Shown: one piece after another, positions 7,408 to 17,606 of the stretch | How the letters are laid out: the number at the start of each line of letters is the position of its first letter | Numbering within the stretch: position 1 is the stretch's first letter | NCBI RefSeq assembly: GCF_030160655.1 | Contig: NZ_BSOT01000005.1 | Span: forward strand, 248,001 to 312,000 | Length of the DNA: 64,000 nt | Direction: 5' to 3' | Origin: Agaribacter marinus | GTDB lineage: Bacteria > Pseudomonadota > Gammaproteobacteria > Enterobacterales > Alteromonadaceae | Translations under genes and position numbers: made by a program | Notes under the pieces: generated by a model | What the model was told of the DNA's origin: nothing | The model's database searches: none | What the model saw: the letters and a program-made list of their open reading frames with translations, nothing else

Positions 7408-9262
7408 CGTTGTTTTTGGTTTCCTTCGCTTTTGCTTTTTTAGCTTTTGCGCGAGCAATCGCGGCGGCTATTTTCGCTTTCTTTTTATCTTCAGCAGATT
7501 CACTCTCGTTATTCTTCGCTTTTACTTCAGGTGTTTCGGCGTTTACGTTTGTCGACGTAGGCGCATTCTCAGAAGTATTTTGCGTTGTTTTTTTTGCGGC
7601 GGCTGCCTTTTTAGCGCTTGCTCTCGCGATAGCGGCAGCAATCTTTGCTTTTTTATCATCGACCTTTGTATCAGCAGGCACTACAGATGTATCAGCGTCA
7701 GCGTGTTGAGCCGCTTTTTTAGCTTTTGCTCTCGCTAGTGCAGCTGCTATTTTGTCTTTAGCATTGGTATCGGATTTCATTGCTTGTTGTCGGGCTTCCG
7801 CTGCCAAACGATGTTTTTCTTCGCGCGCTTTCTTTTCTTTTAATAAACGATCATTTCTTGTTTCAAATCTGATTTTTGCCTTCTCAGCTTTTTCTTTTTC
7901 TATTTTTTGTTGACTGATTTCAGATTTAGCAATGCGGTAATAGTGTACAAGCGGAATTTCGCTAGGGCATACATAAGCGCATGCGCCGCACTCTATGCAA
8001 TCGAACAGGTTGTATTCTTCAGCCGTTTCGTATTCTTTAGCTTTGCTATACCAAAACATCTGCTGGGGTAATAGCGAAACTGGACATGCATCTGCGCACG
8101 CTGAGCAGCGAATACATGCACGTTCATCTTCAATATTGGGCAGTTCACCTTCGCTTGGGGACAACAAACAGTTTGTCGTTTTAACGACCGGAACTTGCAC
8201 ACTACTCAATGTAAAGCCCATCATTGGTCCACCCATAATGATTCTTGGATAGGTCTGTTCTGTCGGTGAGTATTCAGCGTGTTTTAGCAAGTGGGACACT
8301 GGCGTACCGATTAATGCCCAAACATTTTGAGGTTTGTTTAGTGCTTTTCCAGTTAAAGTAACTACTCGTTTGGTTAAAGGTTTCCCTTCGATGATTGCGT
8401 CCGCAATAGCAAAACAGGTGCCTACATTATACATCAGGCAGCCCACATCAATTGGTAAGCCATTTGACGGTACTTCTCTAGACGTTAATACTTGAATTAA
8501 CTGTTTTTCACCACCAGCAGGGTACTTGGTTGGAATGCTAACCACTTGATAATTTTCTTGTTGTTGACAAGCAATAGACATCGTCTCGAGTGCGTCAGGT
8601 TTGTTGTCTTCAACCGCGATAATAACTTGTTTAGGCGCCAGCAAATGTACTAATACGTCGATACCTTGACGAATCTGCCAAGCATGCTCTCGCATGAGCC
8701 GGTCATCCGCGCTAATATAAGGTTCGCATTCAACGCCATTAATGATGAGGAATTCGACAGGCTTGTTACTGTTGGATTTTAGGTGAGTAGGGAAGCCTGC
8801 GCCCCCCATACCGCTAATGCCCGCTTGACATATAGCTTCAACGATGTCAGTTTTTTCATATTTCGTGTAATCAAGCAAGGGGTGCAGTTCATATTGTGCA
8901 TCTAGTCCATCTAGCTCAATAACAACCGTCTTTTCTGATAGACCTGAAGCATGTGCTGCAACGTGATTACTTATGTCTACCACTTTTCCTGAACTACTAG
9001 CGTGTATTGGTACTGCAAATGGGCTATGACTTTGCGTAAGTGCTTGCCCAGCCTTTACGTAATCACCTACATTTACTATGAGTTCTGAATCGACGCCAAT
9101 GTGCTGCTTTACTGGGATGTATAATTTTTCAGGTAAACTTACGTTAGCTATTGGGCTAGTATTTGAGAGTGTTTTGTAACCATGAGGATGCACGCCACCA
9201 GGAAAATCCCAAAGGTTTTTGGTTGCTAGTTTTTCCATGACTAAATCGAAATCAGCAAACAT
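7400..9262 (-). CDS. rnfC: Rnf electron transport complex subunit C
   Basis: A 620-residue peripheral subunit thought to take electrons from NADH. The N-terminus has the family pattern [26 protein letters not shown] and [16 protein letters not shown] belong to the NADH/FMN (SLBB/51-kDa-like) part. Two 4Fe-4S sites, [12 protein letters not shown] and [12 protein letters not shown], lie near residues 380 and 420. The tail from about 500 on is very rich in Ala and Lys and repeats a [15 protein letters not shown]-type unit three times; tails of this kind vary in length among RnfC proteins. ATG 9262 sits 4 bp after the rnfB stop; ATG 9238 is possible. Confidence 0.95.
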   Translation of the reverse strand: MFADFDLVMEKLATKNLWDFPGGVHPHGYKTLSNTSPIANVSLPEKLYIPVKQHIGVDSELIVNVGDYVKAGQALTQSHSPFAVPIHASSSGKVVDISNHVAAHASGLSEKTVVIELDGLDAQYELHPLLDYTKYEKTDIVEAICQAGISGMGGAGFPTHLKSNSNKPVEFLIINGVECEPYISADDRLMREHAWQIRQGIDVLVHLLAPKQVIIAVEDNKPDALETMSIACQQQENYQVVSIPTKYPAGGEKQLIQVLTSREVPSNGLPIDVGCLMYNVGTCFAIADAIIEGKPLTKRVVTLTGKALNKPQNVWALIGTPVSHLLKHAEYSPTEQTYPRIIMGGPMMGFTLSSVQVPVVKTTNCLLSPSEGELPNIEDERACIRCSACADACPVSLLPQQMFWYSKAKEYETAEEYNLFDCIECGACAYVCPSEIPLVHYYRIAKSEISQQKIEKEKAEKAKIRFETRNDRLLKEKKAREEKHRLAAEARQQAMKSDTNAKDKIAAALARAKAKKAAQHADADTSVVPADTKVDDKKAKIAAAIARASAKKAAAAKKTTQNTSENAPTSTNVNAETPEVKAKNNESESAEDKKKAKIAAAIARAKAKKAKAKETKNNDE

Positions 9263-9266
9263 CGAG

Positions 9267-9836
9267 TTAAACCTGCTTTACTGGGATATCACCCACGGTC
9301 ATATTTTCAAAATTCCATTGCCATGTTTGGCTGCTGCTTGCCAGTGGTACCATGTCTATGCAGTCGACAGGGCAGGGGTCAACGCAAAGATCGCAGCCTG
9401 TGCATTCATCTATAATTACCGTATGCATATGTTTTGCGGCGCCCAAAATAGCATCGACAGGACATGCTTGAATACACTTTGTACAGCCGATGCATTCGTC
9501 TTCTCGTATGTAGGCAACTTTTTTAACATCTTCTATACCATGAGCCGCATCTAATGGTTTTGCGTCTACACCCATTAAATCTGCAAGTTCTTTAATTGTT
9601 GCATCGCCGCCAGGCGGGCATTTGTTAATCTCGTCACCGTTAGCAATTGCCTCAGCATAAGGGCGACAGCCAGGGTAGCCACATTGTCCACATTGGGTTT
9701 GAGGTAATATTTGATCTATTTGATCGACAAGCGGATCGCTTTGCACTTTAAATTTTATTGCCGCATAACCAAGAAGCGCACCAAAACATAGTGCGAGTAT
9801 TGCAAATGCGAGTATTGCTAGTAGGGTAAATGTCAT
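9267..9836 (-). CDS. rnfB: Rnf electron transport complex subunit B
   Basis: A 189-residue iron-sulfur subunit. One N-terminal membrane helix ([20 protein letters not shown]) is followed by the 4Fe-4S motif [17 protein letters not shown] near residues 47-63. Two ferredoxin-type sites follow, [14 protein letters not shown] near 113 and [14 protein letters not shown] near 143. It passes electrons from RnfC toward the membrane subunits. Its ATG overlaps the rnfA stop. Confidence 0.97.
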   Translation of the reverse strand: MTFTLLAILAFAILALCFGALLGYAAIKFKVQSDPLVDQIDQILPQTQCGQCGYPGCRPYAEAIANGDEINKCPPGGDATIKELADLMGVDAKPLDAAHGIEDVKKVAYIREDECIGCTKCIQACPVDAILGAAKHMHTVIIDECTGCDLCVDPCPVDCIDMVPLASSSQTWQWNFENMTVGDIPVKQV

Positions 9837-10411
9837 TAAATTAAGCCTGCAAACCCCATAAATGCTAGCGACATCAGACCTGCCGTTATCATGGCTATCG
9901 ACGCACCTTTGAACGGTTCAGGCACATCCGCTGCGGCGAGTCTTTCTCTCATGGCTGCAAAAAGTACTAATACAAATGAGAATCCAATAGCAGCGCCAAA
10001 GCCATAGACAATTGATTCGACAAATGAGTGTTGTTTAGTCGTATTTAAAAGTGCCACACCTAATACAGCACAATTGGTTGTAATGAGTGGTAAAAAAATA
10101 CCAAGTAGGCGATAAAGTGTTGGGCTGGTTTTTCGCACTACCATTTCGGTAAATTGCACGACCACTGCAATGACAAGAATAAAACTTAAGGTACGTAGAT
10201 ACTCAATGTTTAGCGGTTGCAGAATATAAGACTCAACCAAGTAACTACTCATAGAGGCAATTGTTAATACAAACGTAGTTGCCAACGACATGCCCATTGC
10301 TGTTTCTAGCTTTCCAGACACACCCATAAACGGGCATAAGCCCAAAAACTGAACTAATACAAAGTTGTTGACCAATACGGTGCCGACTAGCAGTAGTAAT
10401 AATTCTGTCAT
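9836..10411 (-). CDS. rnfA: Rnf electron transport complex subunit A
   Basis: A 191-residue polytopic membrane subunit and the first gene of the minus-strand rnfABCDGE-nth operon. The start [20 protein letters not shown], then [13 protein letters not shown] and [13 protein letters not shown] are diagnostic; the conserved cysteines in the two half-helices are thought to bind an Fe-S cluster with RnfE. The upstream 170 bp to the tRNA genes must hold the operon promoter; I could not assign it with certainty. Confidence 0.97.
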   Translation of the reverse strand: MTELLLLLVGTVLVNNFVLVQFLGLCPFMGVSGKLETAMGMSLATTFVLTIASMSSYLVESYILQPLNIEYLRTLSFILVIAVVVQFTEMVVRKTSPTLYRLLGIFLPLITTNCAVLGVALLNTTKQHSFVESIVYGFGAAIGFSFVLVLFAAMRERLAAADVPEPFKGASIAMITAGLMSLAFMGFAGLI

Positions 10412-10581
10412 ATTGATTTTCTACTTATTGAAATCACGGGTTTATCTGTGAGTATTTTTATAAGAGTAATTATCGCTTTTTATGAGGCGCTAAACAACAT
10501 GAAAAATATAAGGTTATTGATGTTTTGTGTTTGTATTGTATAGATTTTTGTAAACGGAGGGGATATTTGTTGCCATGATAT

Positions 10582-10658
10582 TGGCTCCCCCTCCCCGACT
10601 CGAACGGGGGACCTGCGGATTAACAGTCCGTCGCTCTAACCAACTGAGCTAAGGGGGA
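10582..10658 (-). tRNA. tRNA-Asn (GUU), second copy in transcript order
   Basis: A 77-base gene including an encoded CCA. Reading the minus strand it begins TCCCCCTTAGCTCAG and ends AGGGGGAGCCA. The 7-bp acceptor stem pairs, the T-loop is GTTCGAGTC, and the anticodon in CTGTTAATC is GTT (Asn). It is identical to the copy at 10685-10761 and lies 26 bp downstream of it. Confidence 0.97.
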
Positions 10659-10684
10659 ACAGATATCACTATATTGTCAAAAGT

Positions 10685-10761
10685 TGGCTCCCCCTCCCCG
10701 ACTCGAACGGGGGACCTGCGGATTAACAGTCCGTCGCTCTAACCAACTGAGCTAAGGGGGA
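10685..10761 (-). tRNA. tRNA-Asn (GUU), first copy in transcript order
   Basis: The sequence is the same 77 bases as at 10582-10658, with anticodon GTT in a complete cloverleaf and encoded CCA. It is nearest to the consensus promoter at 10783-10811, so the two genes are most likely made as one precursor. Confidence 0.97.
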
Positions 10762-10782
10762 CCTGACTTTCAACGGATGCGC

Positions 10783-10811
10783 ATATTAATCAGCTAGTTC
10801 CTCACTGTCAA
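10783..10811 (-). promoter_or_regulatory. Sigma-70 consensus promoter of the tRNA-Asn pair
   Basis: On the minus strand TTGACA (10811-10806) and TAATAT (10788-10783) are separated by exactly 17 bases. The expected start is near 10776, about 15 bp before the first tRNA, with a GC-rich discriminator (GCGC) as in stringently controlled stable-RNA promoters. Confidence 0.8.
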
Positions 10812-11586
10812 TAAGGTTTTGTGGATTTTTCCTTTTAATTACAATTTAAGGGGCTAAATGCACAAACTATAAGCAATTAAAATTTTCATAAATGTTTTTT
10901 GTTTATGAAAAATTTGGAACAATCATGGATTCATTTGTTTTAAAAATAAACAAAATCATATGTTTAAAAAAACGGAATTTTTTTTAATTAAAAATTCATT
11001 GTGCTATAACTTTTAAGTATTAGAAAGTAGTTGAATACTGTATGTATAGTCAGCATTTAATAAATGTGTAACATTAGAAATAGACATATAAGGTTAGTAG
11101 TAACTTACCTAAATTTTTGTCAAAAGCTCTGCATATAGCGTCATTATTAAGGCGCAAGTAGTTATCAACATTTCCTGTGGATAAGTATGTTGATTACTTT
11201 TTGGAAAGCGTTTTGTGAATGCGATGGATTGTCAATAGGAAAAATGCGTAAATGTACTGATATTTTAAAAAGTTATTTAAAATCATGTGTTTAATATTGT
11301 TTTTTTTATGAGTATGTTTCTCAATAATATATTAATGATATTTGTTGTGGCCTGTGTGTTTTTTTTAGCATGAATAAATAAAACACTAAATTTTGATCCA
11401 TAGAATTGTCTATGTAGTCAAGTGTTTGACGTTAACAAATAGCAAAGGTGTTCTATTGACGCAACATAAAAGTGGTTGATGCCTGTACATTAAGTAGACA
11501 CAAAATTGTCATATATGGTTTATGTAGTATTTGCTACAATCCAAAGCCTATTAACCTATAAAAATAATAAAAGAAGCAAATTCATA
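10812..11586. other. 775-bp AT-rich stretch without recognisable genes
   Basis: Long A/T runs dominate (for example around 10970-11000 and 11300-11350). No ORF with coding character, RNA family or good hairpin terminator was seen. It probably holds the promoter of the MATE gene. The frame of that gene is open back to TTG 11506 and ATG 11515, but the added residues do not resemble the family. Confidence 0.5.
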
Positions 11587-12957
11587 GTGAAAAAGTCAAG
11601 ATCAAATAACTTGCTTGAAGGTGATATCCCCCAAACGCTAAAAAAAATGACAATGCCAATGATTTGGGGAATGGTTATGTTGATGACCTTTTCTTTGGTG
11701 GATACATTTTTTGTTAGTATGTTGGGTACTAGCGAACTCGCGGCAATCAGTTTCACGTTCCCGGTGACCTTTACCATTATTAGTTTGAACATTGGTTTAG
11801 GGATTGGTACGTCAGCTATCATCGGTAAATATCTTGGTAGTGGTGAGTCTGAGCATGCGAAGTCTATTGCCAGTGGCGCAATTATGTTGTCCGTTGTCTT
11901 GGTCGGTATACTAGCTTTTGTTGCCTATATATTTACAACGCCAATCTTTTCGGCAATGGGGGCGACGGAAGAAACGATGCCTTTCATTCAAGACTATATG
12001 GGCATATGGTTTTTGTCAGGCGTTTTTTTGGCGGTCCCCATGGTGGGTAACAGCGTGTTGCGCGCTAACGGCGATACTAAAACACCGAGTATAATTATGG
12101 CAGTTGGTGGCGGTATTAATGCTGTGCTAGACCCGTTGTTGATCTTTGGTTTAGGGCCTATTCCAGCGTTTGGTATACAGGGGGCAGCAATTGCAACAGC
12201 GGTAGCATGGGCTATTTGTGTTGTCTGGATACTGTATCTGTTGGCGGTGCAACGTCAATTGATCGAACCTAAACTGCTTAACTTCAATGATTTCAAACAG
12301 GCGTCATCTGGGGTATTACGCATAGGGTTACCGGCAGCCGGTGCTAATATGCTAACGCCGATCGCAGGTGCCATTGTGACAGCTATTGTTGCAAGTTATG
12401 GTACTGAAGCCGTCGCTGCTTGGGGAGTTGGTAGCCGCCTCGAATCGTTAGCTTGTCTTGTTGTGTTGGCATTATCTATGTCTTTGCCACCATTTTTAAG
12501 TCAAAACTTTGGGGCAAATAAATGGGCGCGTATTGAAGAAGCTTATTTGCTTTGTATGAAAGTGGTAATGGCATGGCAGTTCTTTGTTTATGTTTTGATG
12601 GTCGTATGTGCATCTGCACTTGCCGGTGTTTTTGCAGATGAAGAAATAGTACAAGACTATATAAAGCTATTTTTATTTATTGTGCCTTTGGGTTATGGCT
12701 TCCAAGGCATTGTAATTTTGACAAATTCATCATTCAACGCAATGCATTTGCCAATGTCTGCGTTAATTCTTAGCGTAATTCGTTTATTTGCCTGCTTTAT
12801 TCCAATTGTATACCTAGGCAGCAATTTATTTGGTTTATTTGGTTTGTTTTGGGGATGTGTTATCGCAAACTTAATCACTGCTGTTATTTCTTACATGTGG
12901 TTTAAGCGCTTGTTGATAAAAAATAGGTCGGAAAACATCGTGTCTGAAGTCGTTTAA
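11587..12957 (+). CDS. MATE family multidrug/Na+ antiporter
   Basis: About 456 residues with twelve hydrophobic segments in two related halves, the MATE layout. The first helix region holds [20 protein letters not shown] and the second half begins [19 protein letters not shown]. Such exporters use Na+ or H+ gradients to expel cationic compounds. The start is uncertain. GTG 11587 gives [20 protein letters not shown], which matches the family N-terminus (a short LLEGDI..TL..M.. lead). ATG 11515 adds 24 unlikely residues. Neither has a strong ribosome site. uvrB follows 25 bp later on the same strand. Confidence 0.88.
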   Translation: MKKSRSNNLLEGDIPQTLKKMTMPMIWGMVMLMTFSLVDTFFVSMLGTSELAAISFTFPVTFTIISLNIGLGIGTSAIIGKYLGSGESEHAKSIASGAIMLSVVLVGILAFVAYIFTTPIFSAMGATEETMPFIQDYMGIWFLSGVFLAVPMVGNSVLRANGDTKTPSIIMAVGGGINAVLDPLLIFGLGPIPAFGIQGAAIATAVAWAICVVWILYLLAVQRQLIEPKLLNFNDFKQASSGVLRIGLPAAGANMLTPIAGAIVTAIVASYGTEAVAAWGVGSRLESLACLVVLALSMSLPPFLSQNFGANKWARIEEAYLLCMKVVMAWQFFVYVLMVVCASALAGVFADEEIVQDYIKLFLFIVPLGYGFQGIVILTNSSFNAMHLPMSALILSVIRLFACFIPIVYLGSNLFGLFGLFWGCVIANLITAVISYMWFKRLLIKNRSENIVSEVV

Positions 12958-12982
12958 TTACAAAATTGAGAATTATATTTTA

Positions 12983-15004
12983 ATGGATAAAGGGTTTGAG
13001 TTAGCATCAAAATATTCACCTGCGGGCGATCAACCCAAGGCTATTAGTCGCCTTGTTGAAGGTCTTGAAGACGGTTTAGCTTGTCAAACCTTGTTAGGAG
13101 TAACGGGCTCAGGTAAAACCTTTACGATGGCAAACGTTATAAATGAAGTACAACGACCAACGTTGATTTTGGCCCATAACAAGACACTTGCAGCACAATT
13201 ATACGGCGAGATGAAAGAGTTCTTTCCTAACAACTCGGTCGAGTATTTTGTGTCTTACTACGACTACTATCAACCTGAAGCGTACGTGCCAAGTACTGAT
13301 ACATTCATTGAAAAAGATGCGTCGATAAATGACCATATTGAACAAATGCGCTTGTCTGCTACTAAGGCATTAATGGAACGACGAGACGTAGTGATTGTGG
13401 CGTCTGTTTCTGCGATTTATGGTTTAGGTGATCCCAAAAGTTATATGAAAATGTTGTTACACCTTCGTCAGGGTGACATCATGAATCAACGGGATATACT
13501 GCGTCGATTGGCAGAGTTGCAATATAAACGAAATGATCTGGCTTTTGAACGTGGCACGTTTAGGGTGCGTGGGGATGTGATTGATATTTTCCCAGCCGAT
13601 AGCGAAAAACAAGCGGTTAGGGTGGAATTGTTTGACGAAGAAATTGAAAGAATCAGTTTTTTTGACCCATTAACGGGCACACTTGAAAAAAACGTTGTGC
13701 GCGCAACAATATTTCCAAAGACGCACTACGTCACGCCAAGAGAAAAAATTGTGGCGGCGGTTGATTGGATAAAACAAGAATTAAGTGATAGGCAAAAGCA
13801 CCTTAAAGAAAATCATAAATTACTAGAAGAGCAGCGCATCAGTCAGCGTACACAATATGATGTGGAGATGATGCTTGAGTTAGGGTATTGCTCTGGTATA
13901 GAAAATTATTCTCGATATCTGTCTGGTAGAGCGCCGGGAGAACCGCCACCAACACTAATCGACTATTTTCCTGCGGATGGTTTGCTTTTTATCGACGAGT
14001 CTCACGTGACTGTGTCGCAAATCGGGGCGATGTATAAAGGTGACAGGTCACGTAAAGAAACCCTTGTAGAATATGGTTTTCGCCTGCCGTCTGCGCTTGA
14101 TAACAGACCATTGAAATTTGAAGAGTTTGAACATATCTCGCCCCAAACAATATACGTTTCTGCTACGCCCGGCGATTACGAACTGAACAAGACGGATGGC
14201 GAGATTGTTGAACAGCTCGTTAGGCCTACTGGTTTGCTTGATCCTGAAATTGAAGTGCGTCCGGTCAGCACGCAGGTAGACGACGTCCTATCCGAGATAG
14301 GCAAACGAGTCGTATTAAATGAACGTGTATTGATTACTACCTTAACCAAACGTATGGCTGAGGACTTAACCGATTATCTCAGTGAACATGACGTACGCGT
14401 TCGCTATTTGCATTCTGACATCGATACGGTGGAGCGCATCGAGATTATTCGAGATTTACGTATTGGTAAGTTTGACGTCCTCGTGGGCATTAATTTATTA
14501 AGAGAAGGCTTGGATATGCCCGAGGTTTCATTGGTTGCGATTCTGGATGCAGATAAAGAGGGCTTTTTGCGGGCAGAAAAGTCACTTATTCAAACCATGG
14601 GGCGTGCCGCTCGTCATTTAAATGGACGCGCAATTTTATATGCTGACCGAATAACGAAATCGATGAAAAAGGCAATGGACGAAACCAGCCGCCGCAGAGA
14701 GACGCAAATTGCGCATAACTTAGCGAACAACATTACACCACAAGCGTTAGTTAAACCAATCACTGATATCATGGATGTTGGCGATGGCGCTAATGGCGAT
14801 AATGCAACGGGGCAAGTGAAGCTTAGGAAAGTTGCCGAAAAATCGAAGACTTATTCTGCAAGCTCAGTGACTGATATGATGGCACAAATATCCGAATTAG
14901 AAAAACGTATGTTTGAACATGCGCGAGACCTAGAGTTCGAAAAAGCAGCAAAAATGCGAGATGAAGTAGAATCTTTGCGCAGCCAAGTCGTGAAATTGTC
15001 TTAA
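12983..15004 (+). CDS. uvrB: Excinuclease ABC subunit B
   Basis: A 673-residue nucleotide excision repair helicase of standard length. Walker A is [13 protein letters not shown] near residue 40. The beta-hairpin that probes damage is in [12 protein letters not shown]. The Walker B region is LLFIDESH. Helicase motifs V-VI include [13 protein letters not shown] and [11 protein letters not shown]-terminal UVR domain ([20 protein letters not shown]) contacts UvrC. No SOS-box-like CTGT...ACAG sequence is evident in the 25 bp before it, so it may be read from the MATE promoter or an internal one. Confidence 0.98.
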   Translation: MDKGFELASKYSPAGDQPKAISRLVEGLEDGLACQTLLGVTGSGKTFTMANVINEVQRPTLILAHNKTLAAQLYGEMKEFFPNNSVEYFVSYYDYYQPEAYVPSTDTFIEKDASINDHIEQMRLSATKALMERRDVVIVASVSAIYGLGDPKSYMKMLLHLRQGDIMNQRDILRRLAELQYKRNDLAFERGTFRVRGDVIDIFPADSEKQAVRVELFDEEIERISFFDPLTGTLEKNVVRATIFPKTHYVTPREKIVAAVDWIKQELSDRQKHLKENHKLLEEQRISQRTQYDVEMMLELGYCSGIENYSRYLSGRAPGEPPPTLIDYFPADGLLFIDESHVTVSQIGAMYKGDRSRKETLVEYGFRLPSALDNRPLKFEEFEHISPQTIYVSATPGDYELNKTDGEIVEQLVRPTGLLDPEIEVRPVSTQVDDVLSEIGKRVVLNERVLITTLTKRMAEDLTDYLSEHDVRVRYLHSDIDTVERIEIIRDLRIGKFDVLVGINLLREGLDMPEVSLVAILDADKEGFLRAEKSLIQTMGRAARHLNGRAILYADRITKSMKKAMDETSRRRETQIAHNLANNITPQALVKPITDIMDVGDGANGDNATGQVKLRKVAEKSKTYSASSVTDMMAQISELEKRMFEHARDLEFEKAAKMRDEVESLRSQVVKLS

Positions 15005-15036
15005 ATTTTTGCCATTTTTGAGAAAAAGTGTAAAGT

Positions 15037-15062
15037 TTTAGTTATAGAAAACGATAACTAAA
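15037..15062. repeat. Inverted repeat between uvrB and the LysR gene
   Basis: TTTAGTTAT (15037-15045) and ATAACTAAA (15054-15062) are perfect 9-bp arms around 8 bases, 94 bp before the LysR-type gene. It could be an operator for that regulator or a weak terminator for uvrB; there is no T-tract. Confidence 0.4.
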
Positions 15063-15155
15063 CATAATGCCACAAAACTTTCAGCGTAAATTTTTGCGAC
15101 TGAACCATCTATAATTATCTGCTGGCATACGTTTAAATAGGTACGAGGAAGAGTC

Positions 15156-16085
15156 ATGTTAAATCGGTTACAAGAGTCAGACATTAAGTTGTTGCGAGTA
15201 TTTTACGCGGTTGCATCGTGTAATGGTTTTACGGCAGCAGAGCCTGTTCTTCGTATGCAAAGACCGAATATTAGTGCGGCTATTAAAAAACTAGAAGAAA
15301 GGCTTGATTTAGTCCTTTGTCATCGAGGTCGCGGCGGGTTTCAAATGACAAAAGAAGGCGAAGTGGTATTTCAGGAAACAAAGCGTATTTTCAATGCATT
15401 TGATAATTTTGTGTTTAACTTAAAAAGTCTGCACGACGATTATTCCGGCCACATTACCATTGTCATGATGGCAGGGCTTGCGACGTCTATGCAATTAGCG
15501 GTAAGTAAAGCCGTTAAGAGTACTATGAAAAAGTTTGATGATATCCATGTAAATATTCAGACACGTTTGTACAATGAAGTCGAGCATGTTGCGCTCTCTG
15601 GTGAATGTCATCTGGTGTTGTCTACCTATGATATGGTAAAACCTGAATCTGTCATGTTTCACCCGGTAGGCATTAACTGTGAAGGCAGGCTTTATTGTGC
15701 GCCCACACACCCATTAGCTAAATTCCGTGAAGCGGAAGTACTACCAGATAATGTAAATATTGAAGAGTATCCCGCAATTGGTATTTCTGGTTTGTCTTCG
15801 TCAAACTACATCCACAATGACAAGCGCTTATCTATTCAAACCTTTTCTGATTCGTTTGACGCCTGTATGGCTGCAGTAATGACCGGCGAATATGTTGGGT
15901 TATTACCTGATTACATCGCAAAAGAGCAAGGGGCTGCAACAGGTTTAGTGCCTATTGCAAAAGGGAGCCTATTTCCGTTTTCTCACGAGTTGTTTGTCAT
16001 GAATGGTAAGAACACTCGTTTGAATCCAGTGTTGCGTTACTGTATTAAAGAAATAGAATATTTTGTGTCTGAAAGCCAAAAATAG
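15156..16085 (+). CDS. LysR family transcriptional regulator
   Basis: A 309-residue LysR-type regulator of usual length. The N-terminal winged helix-turn-helix spans about residues 8-65 (DIKLLRVFYAVASCNGFTAA, then MQRPNISAAIKKLEERL). The effector-binding domain follows, with HPLAKF and a late MTGEYVGLLPDYIA. ATG 15156 has GAGGAAGAG upstream. It is not divergent from an obvious target, so its regulon cannot be guessed. A rho-independent terminator follows at 16108. Confidence 0.92.
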   Translation: MLNRLQESDIKLLRVFYAVASCNGFTAAEPVLRMQRPNISAAIKKLEERLDLVLCHRGRGGFQMTKEGEVVFQETKRIFNAFDNFVFNLKSLHDDYSGHITIVMMAGLATSMQLAVSKAVKSTMKKFDDIHVNIQTRLYNEVEHVALSGECHLVLSTYDMVKPESVMFHPVGINCEGRLYCAPTHPLAKFREAEVLPDNVNIEEYPAIGISGLSSSNYIHNDKRLSIQTFSDSFDACMAAVMTGEYVGLLPDYIAKEQGAATGLVPIAKGSLFPFSHELFVMNGKNTRLNPVLRYCIKEIEYFVSESQK

Positions 16086-16107
16086 TAAAAGCTAACAGTT
16101 TAATACG

Positions 16108-16130
16108 GGCCACAAAATGTGGCCTTTTTT
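16108..16130 (+). terminator. Rho-independent terminator after the LysR gene
   Basis: GGCCACA (16108-16114) and TGTGGCC (16118-16124) form a 7-bp stem with an AAA loop, followed by six T. It lies between the convergent LysR gene and queC. Confidence 0.9.
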
Positions 16131-16809
16131 ATTCGTAGGATAATGGGTCGACAGCGTTATTCTTTTCGAATGCTTCTAATCTTTCTTGACATGAACCACA
16201 CTTGCCGCAGGCTTTTTCACGGCCATTGTAGCAAGTCCATGTTTTTCCATAATCTAAGCCCATGGCTAAACCATCTCTTAAAATTTCAATTTTGTCATGC
16301 TTAATATAAGGTGCTCGGACTTCTACTACGTCGTAATTCGCGATTTTACATACCTGATTCATTGCCTCTACAAATTCGGTACGGCAATCTGGATATATGG
16401 CATGGTCGCCAGAATGTGCACCAAAATATACTGCCTCAGCTTTTAATGAAACCGCGTACGCAACCGCCATTGATAACATTATCATGTTTCTGTTCGGCAC
16501 AACGGTAGATTTCATTGATTCTTCTTCGTAATGACCTTCTGGGACATCTATATCGTCAGTTAAAGAAGAACCAGCAAGTAAAGGGGTTAGCGATGTGAGA
16601 TCAATGACTTGATGAGTCACCTTGAGTTCGTTGCATACATTTGCAGCGTAAGTCAGTTCTTTATTGTGGCGTTGACCGTAGTCAAAAGATACCGCATATA
16701 CTTGATAGCCTTCTTTAAGCGCTTTATTTAGTACCGTAAATGAATCCATGCCACCAGAAAAGATGACCACCACTTTGGCAGAAGATGTTGATTTCATTAG
16801 TTGCTTCAT
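16129..16809 (-). CDS. queC: 7-cyano-7-deazaguanine synthase
   Basis: A 226-residue ATP-dependent enzyme that turns 7-carboxy-7-deazaguanine into preQ0 in queuosine synthesis. The PP-loop is [14 protein letters not shown] near residue 15. [14 protein letters not shown] and [16 protein letters not shown] are diagnostic, and the C-terminal zinc site is [15 protein letters not shown]. The start at 16809 gives [10 protein letters not shown]; a start at the second Met would also keep the domain. It is divergent from queE across 119 bp, so two consecutive pathway steps share a control region. Confidence 0.97.
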   Translation of the reverse strand: MKQLMKSTSSAKVVVIFSGGMDSFTVLNKALKEGYQVYAVSFDYGQRHNKELTYAANVCNELKVTHQVIDLTSLTPLLAGSSLTDDIDVPEGHYEEESMKSTVVPNRNMIMLSMAVAYAVSLKAEAVYFGAHSGDHAIYPDCRTEFVEAMNQVCKIANYDVVEVRAPYIKHDKIEILRDGLAMGLDYGKTWTCYNGREKACGKCGSCQERLEAFEKNNAVDPLSYE

Positions 16810-16869
16810 TGGATTAAAAAATAATAACCTGATCTTAAGCTATCCCTGTTAAAATCCCAATGCTTATTT

Positions 16870-16907
16870 GGGGCACGTAGAATTTTTTTATTCTATCTGA
16901 GTGCCCC
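16870..16907. promoter_or_regulatory. Long hairpin in the queC-queE intergenic region
   Basis: GGGGCAC (16870-16876) pairs with GTGCCCC (16901-16907), and inside TAGAAT pairs with ATTCTA around a T-rich loop. It ends 21 bp before the queE ATG. It has no downstream T-run, so it is not a standard terminator, and it does not show the sequence blocks I know from preQ1 riboswitches. A role in controlling queE or queC is inference from position. Confidence 0.45.
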
Positions 16908-16928
16908 CGAGGTTTGAATGGAGAAATT

Positions 16929-17603
16929 ATGTCATCGCTATTAATCAATGAGGTCTTTGAATCTATACAAGGGGAAGGGAGTTTTACGGGGGTGCCATCG
17001 ATTTTTGTGCGCCTACAAGGATGCCCGGTAGGATGTTCGTGGTGCGATACAAAACATACGTGGGATGTATTGCCCGACAACGTAAGGACGGCAGATCTTG
17101 TGATGTTGGAAAATGAAGAAACAGCGCACTATTTTGACGCGAGCGAAAAAGCCCTTTTTGAATTGTTTGCCGCGCAAGGCTATCGCGCTAAGCATATTGT
17201 TATTACGGGTGGAGAACCCTGCATGTTTGATTTGCAAACGCTAACCTCAATGGCTATTGCACAAGGTTTTAGTATACAAATTGAGACTAGCGGTACCTTT
17301 GAGATTAAATGTGCTAGTGAAGCATGGGTGACGTTGTCGCCAAAAGTGAATATGAAAGGTGGGTATGAAGTGCTGAGCTCAGCAATAGAGCGCGCGAATG
17401 AAATAAAGCATCCTGTTGCCATGCAAAAACACGTGGACGAATTGAACCATATTATTGCTCGCCGAAAAACCTCACCGCCGCCACTTGTTTATCTTCAGCC
17501 TATTAGTATGCAGACCAGAGCAACCGAGTTTGCGGTTAAAACGTGCATTGAAAATAACTGGCGGTTATCACTACAAACACATAAGTTTATCGGTGTTGAA
17601 TAG
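16929..17603 (+). CDS. queE: 7-carboxy-7-deazaguanine synthase
   Basis: A 224-residue radical SAM enzyme that makes the 7-deazaguanine ring for queuosine. The N-terminus LLINEVFESIQGEGSFTGVP is typical. The iron-sulfur motif Cx3Cx2C is in GCPVGCSWCDTKHTW near residue 33. VITGGEPC binds SAM and IQIETSGTF follows. I prefer ATG 16929, which has GGAGAAATT right before it, over ATG 16914. It is divergent from queC. Confidence 0.96.
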   Translation: MSSLLINEVFESIQGEGSFTGVPSIFVRLQGCPVGCSWCDTKHTWDVLPDNVRTADLVMLENEETAHYFDASEKALFELFAAQGYRAKHIVITGGEPCMFDLQTLTSMAIAQGFSIQIETSGTFEIKCASEAWVTLSPKVNMKGGYEVLSSAIERANEIKHPVAMQKHVDELNHIIARRKTSPPPLVYLQPISMQTRATEFAVKTCIENNWRLSLQTHKFIGVE

Positions 17604-17606
17604 GTT

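Noticed and set aside
6137-9554. Plus-strand ORFs of 75-111 codons inside the rnf operon
   Set aside because: They are antisense shadows of rnfG, rnfD, rnfC and rnfB, with no coding character of their own.
10582-10761. Genomic island attachment at the tRNA-Asn pair
   Set aside because: No integrase and no direct repeat of the tRNA 3' end beyond the second full gene was seen in the flanks.
11506-11586. N-terminal extension of the MATE protein
   Set aside because: The frame is open, but the residues (basic, polar) do not match the family start and lack a ribosome site.
16870-16907. preQ1 riboswitch upstream of queE
   Set aside because: Location is suggestive, but I do not see the conserved preQ1 sequence blocks; only the hairpin is recorded.
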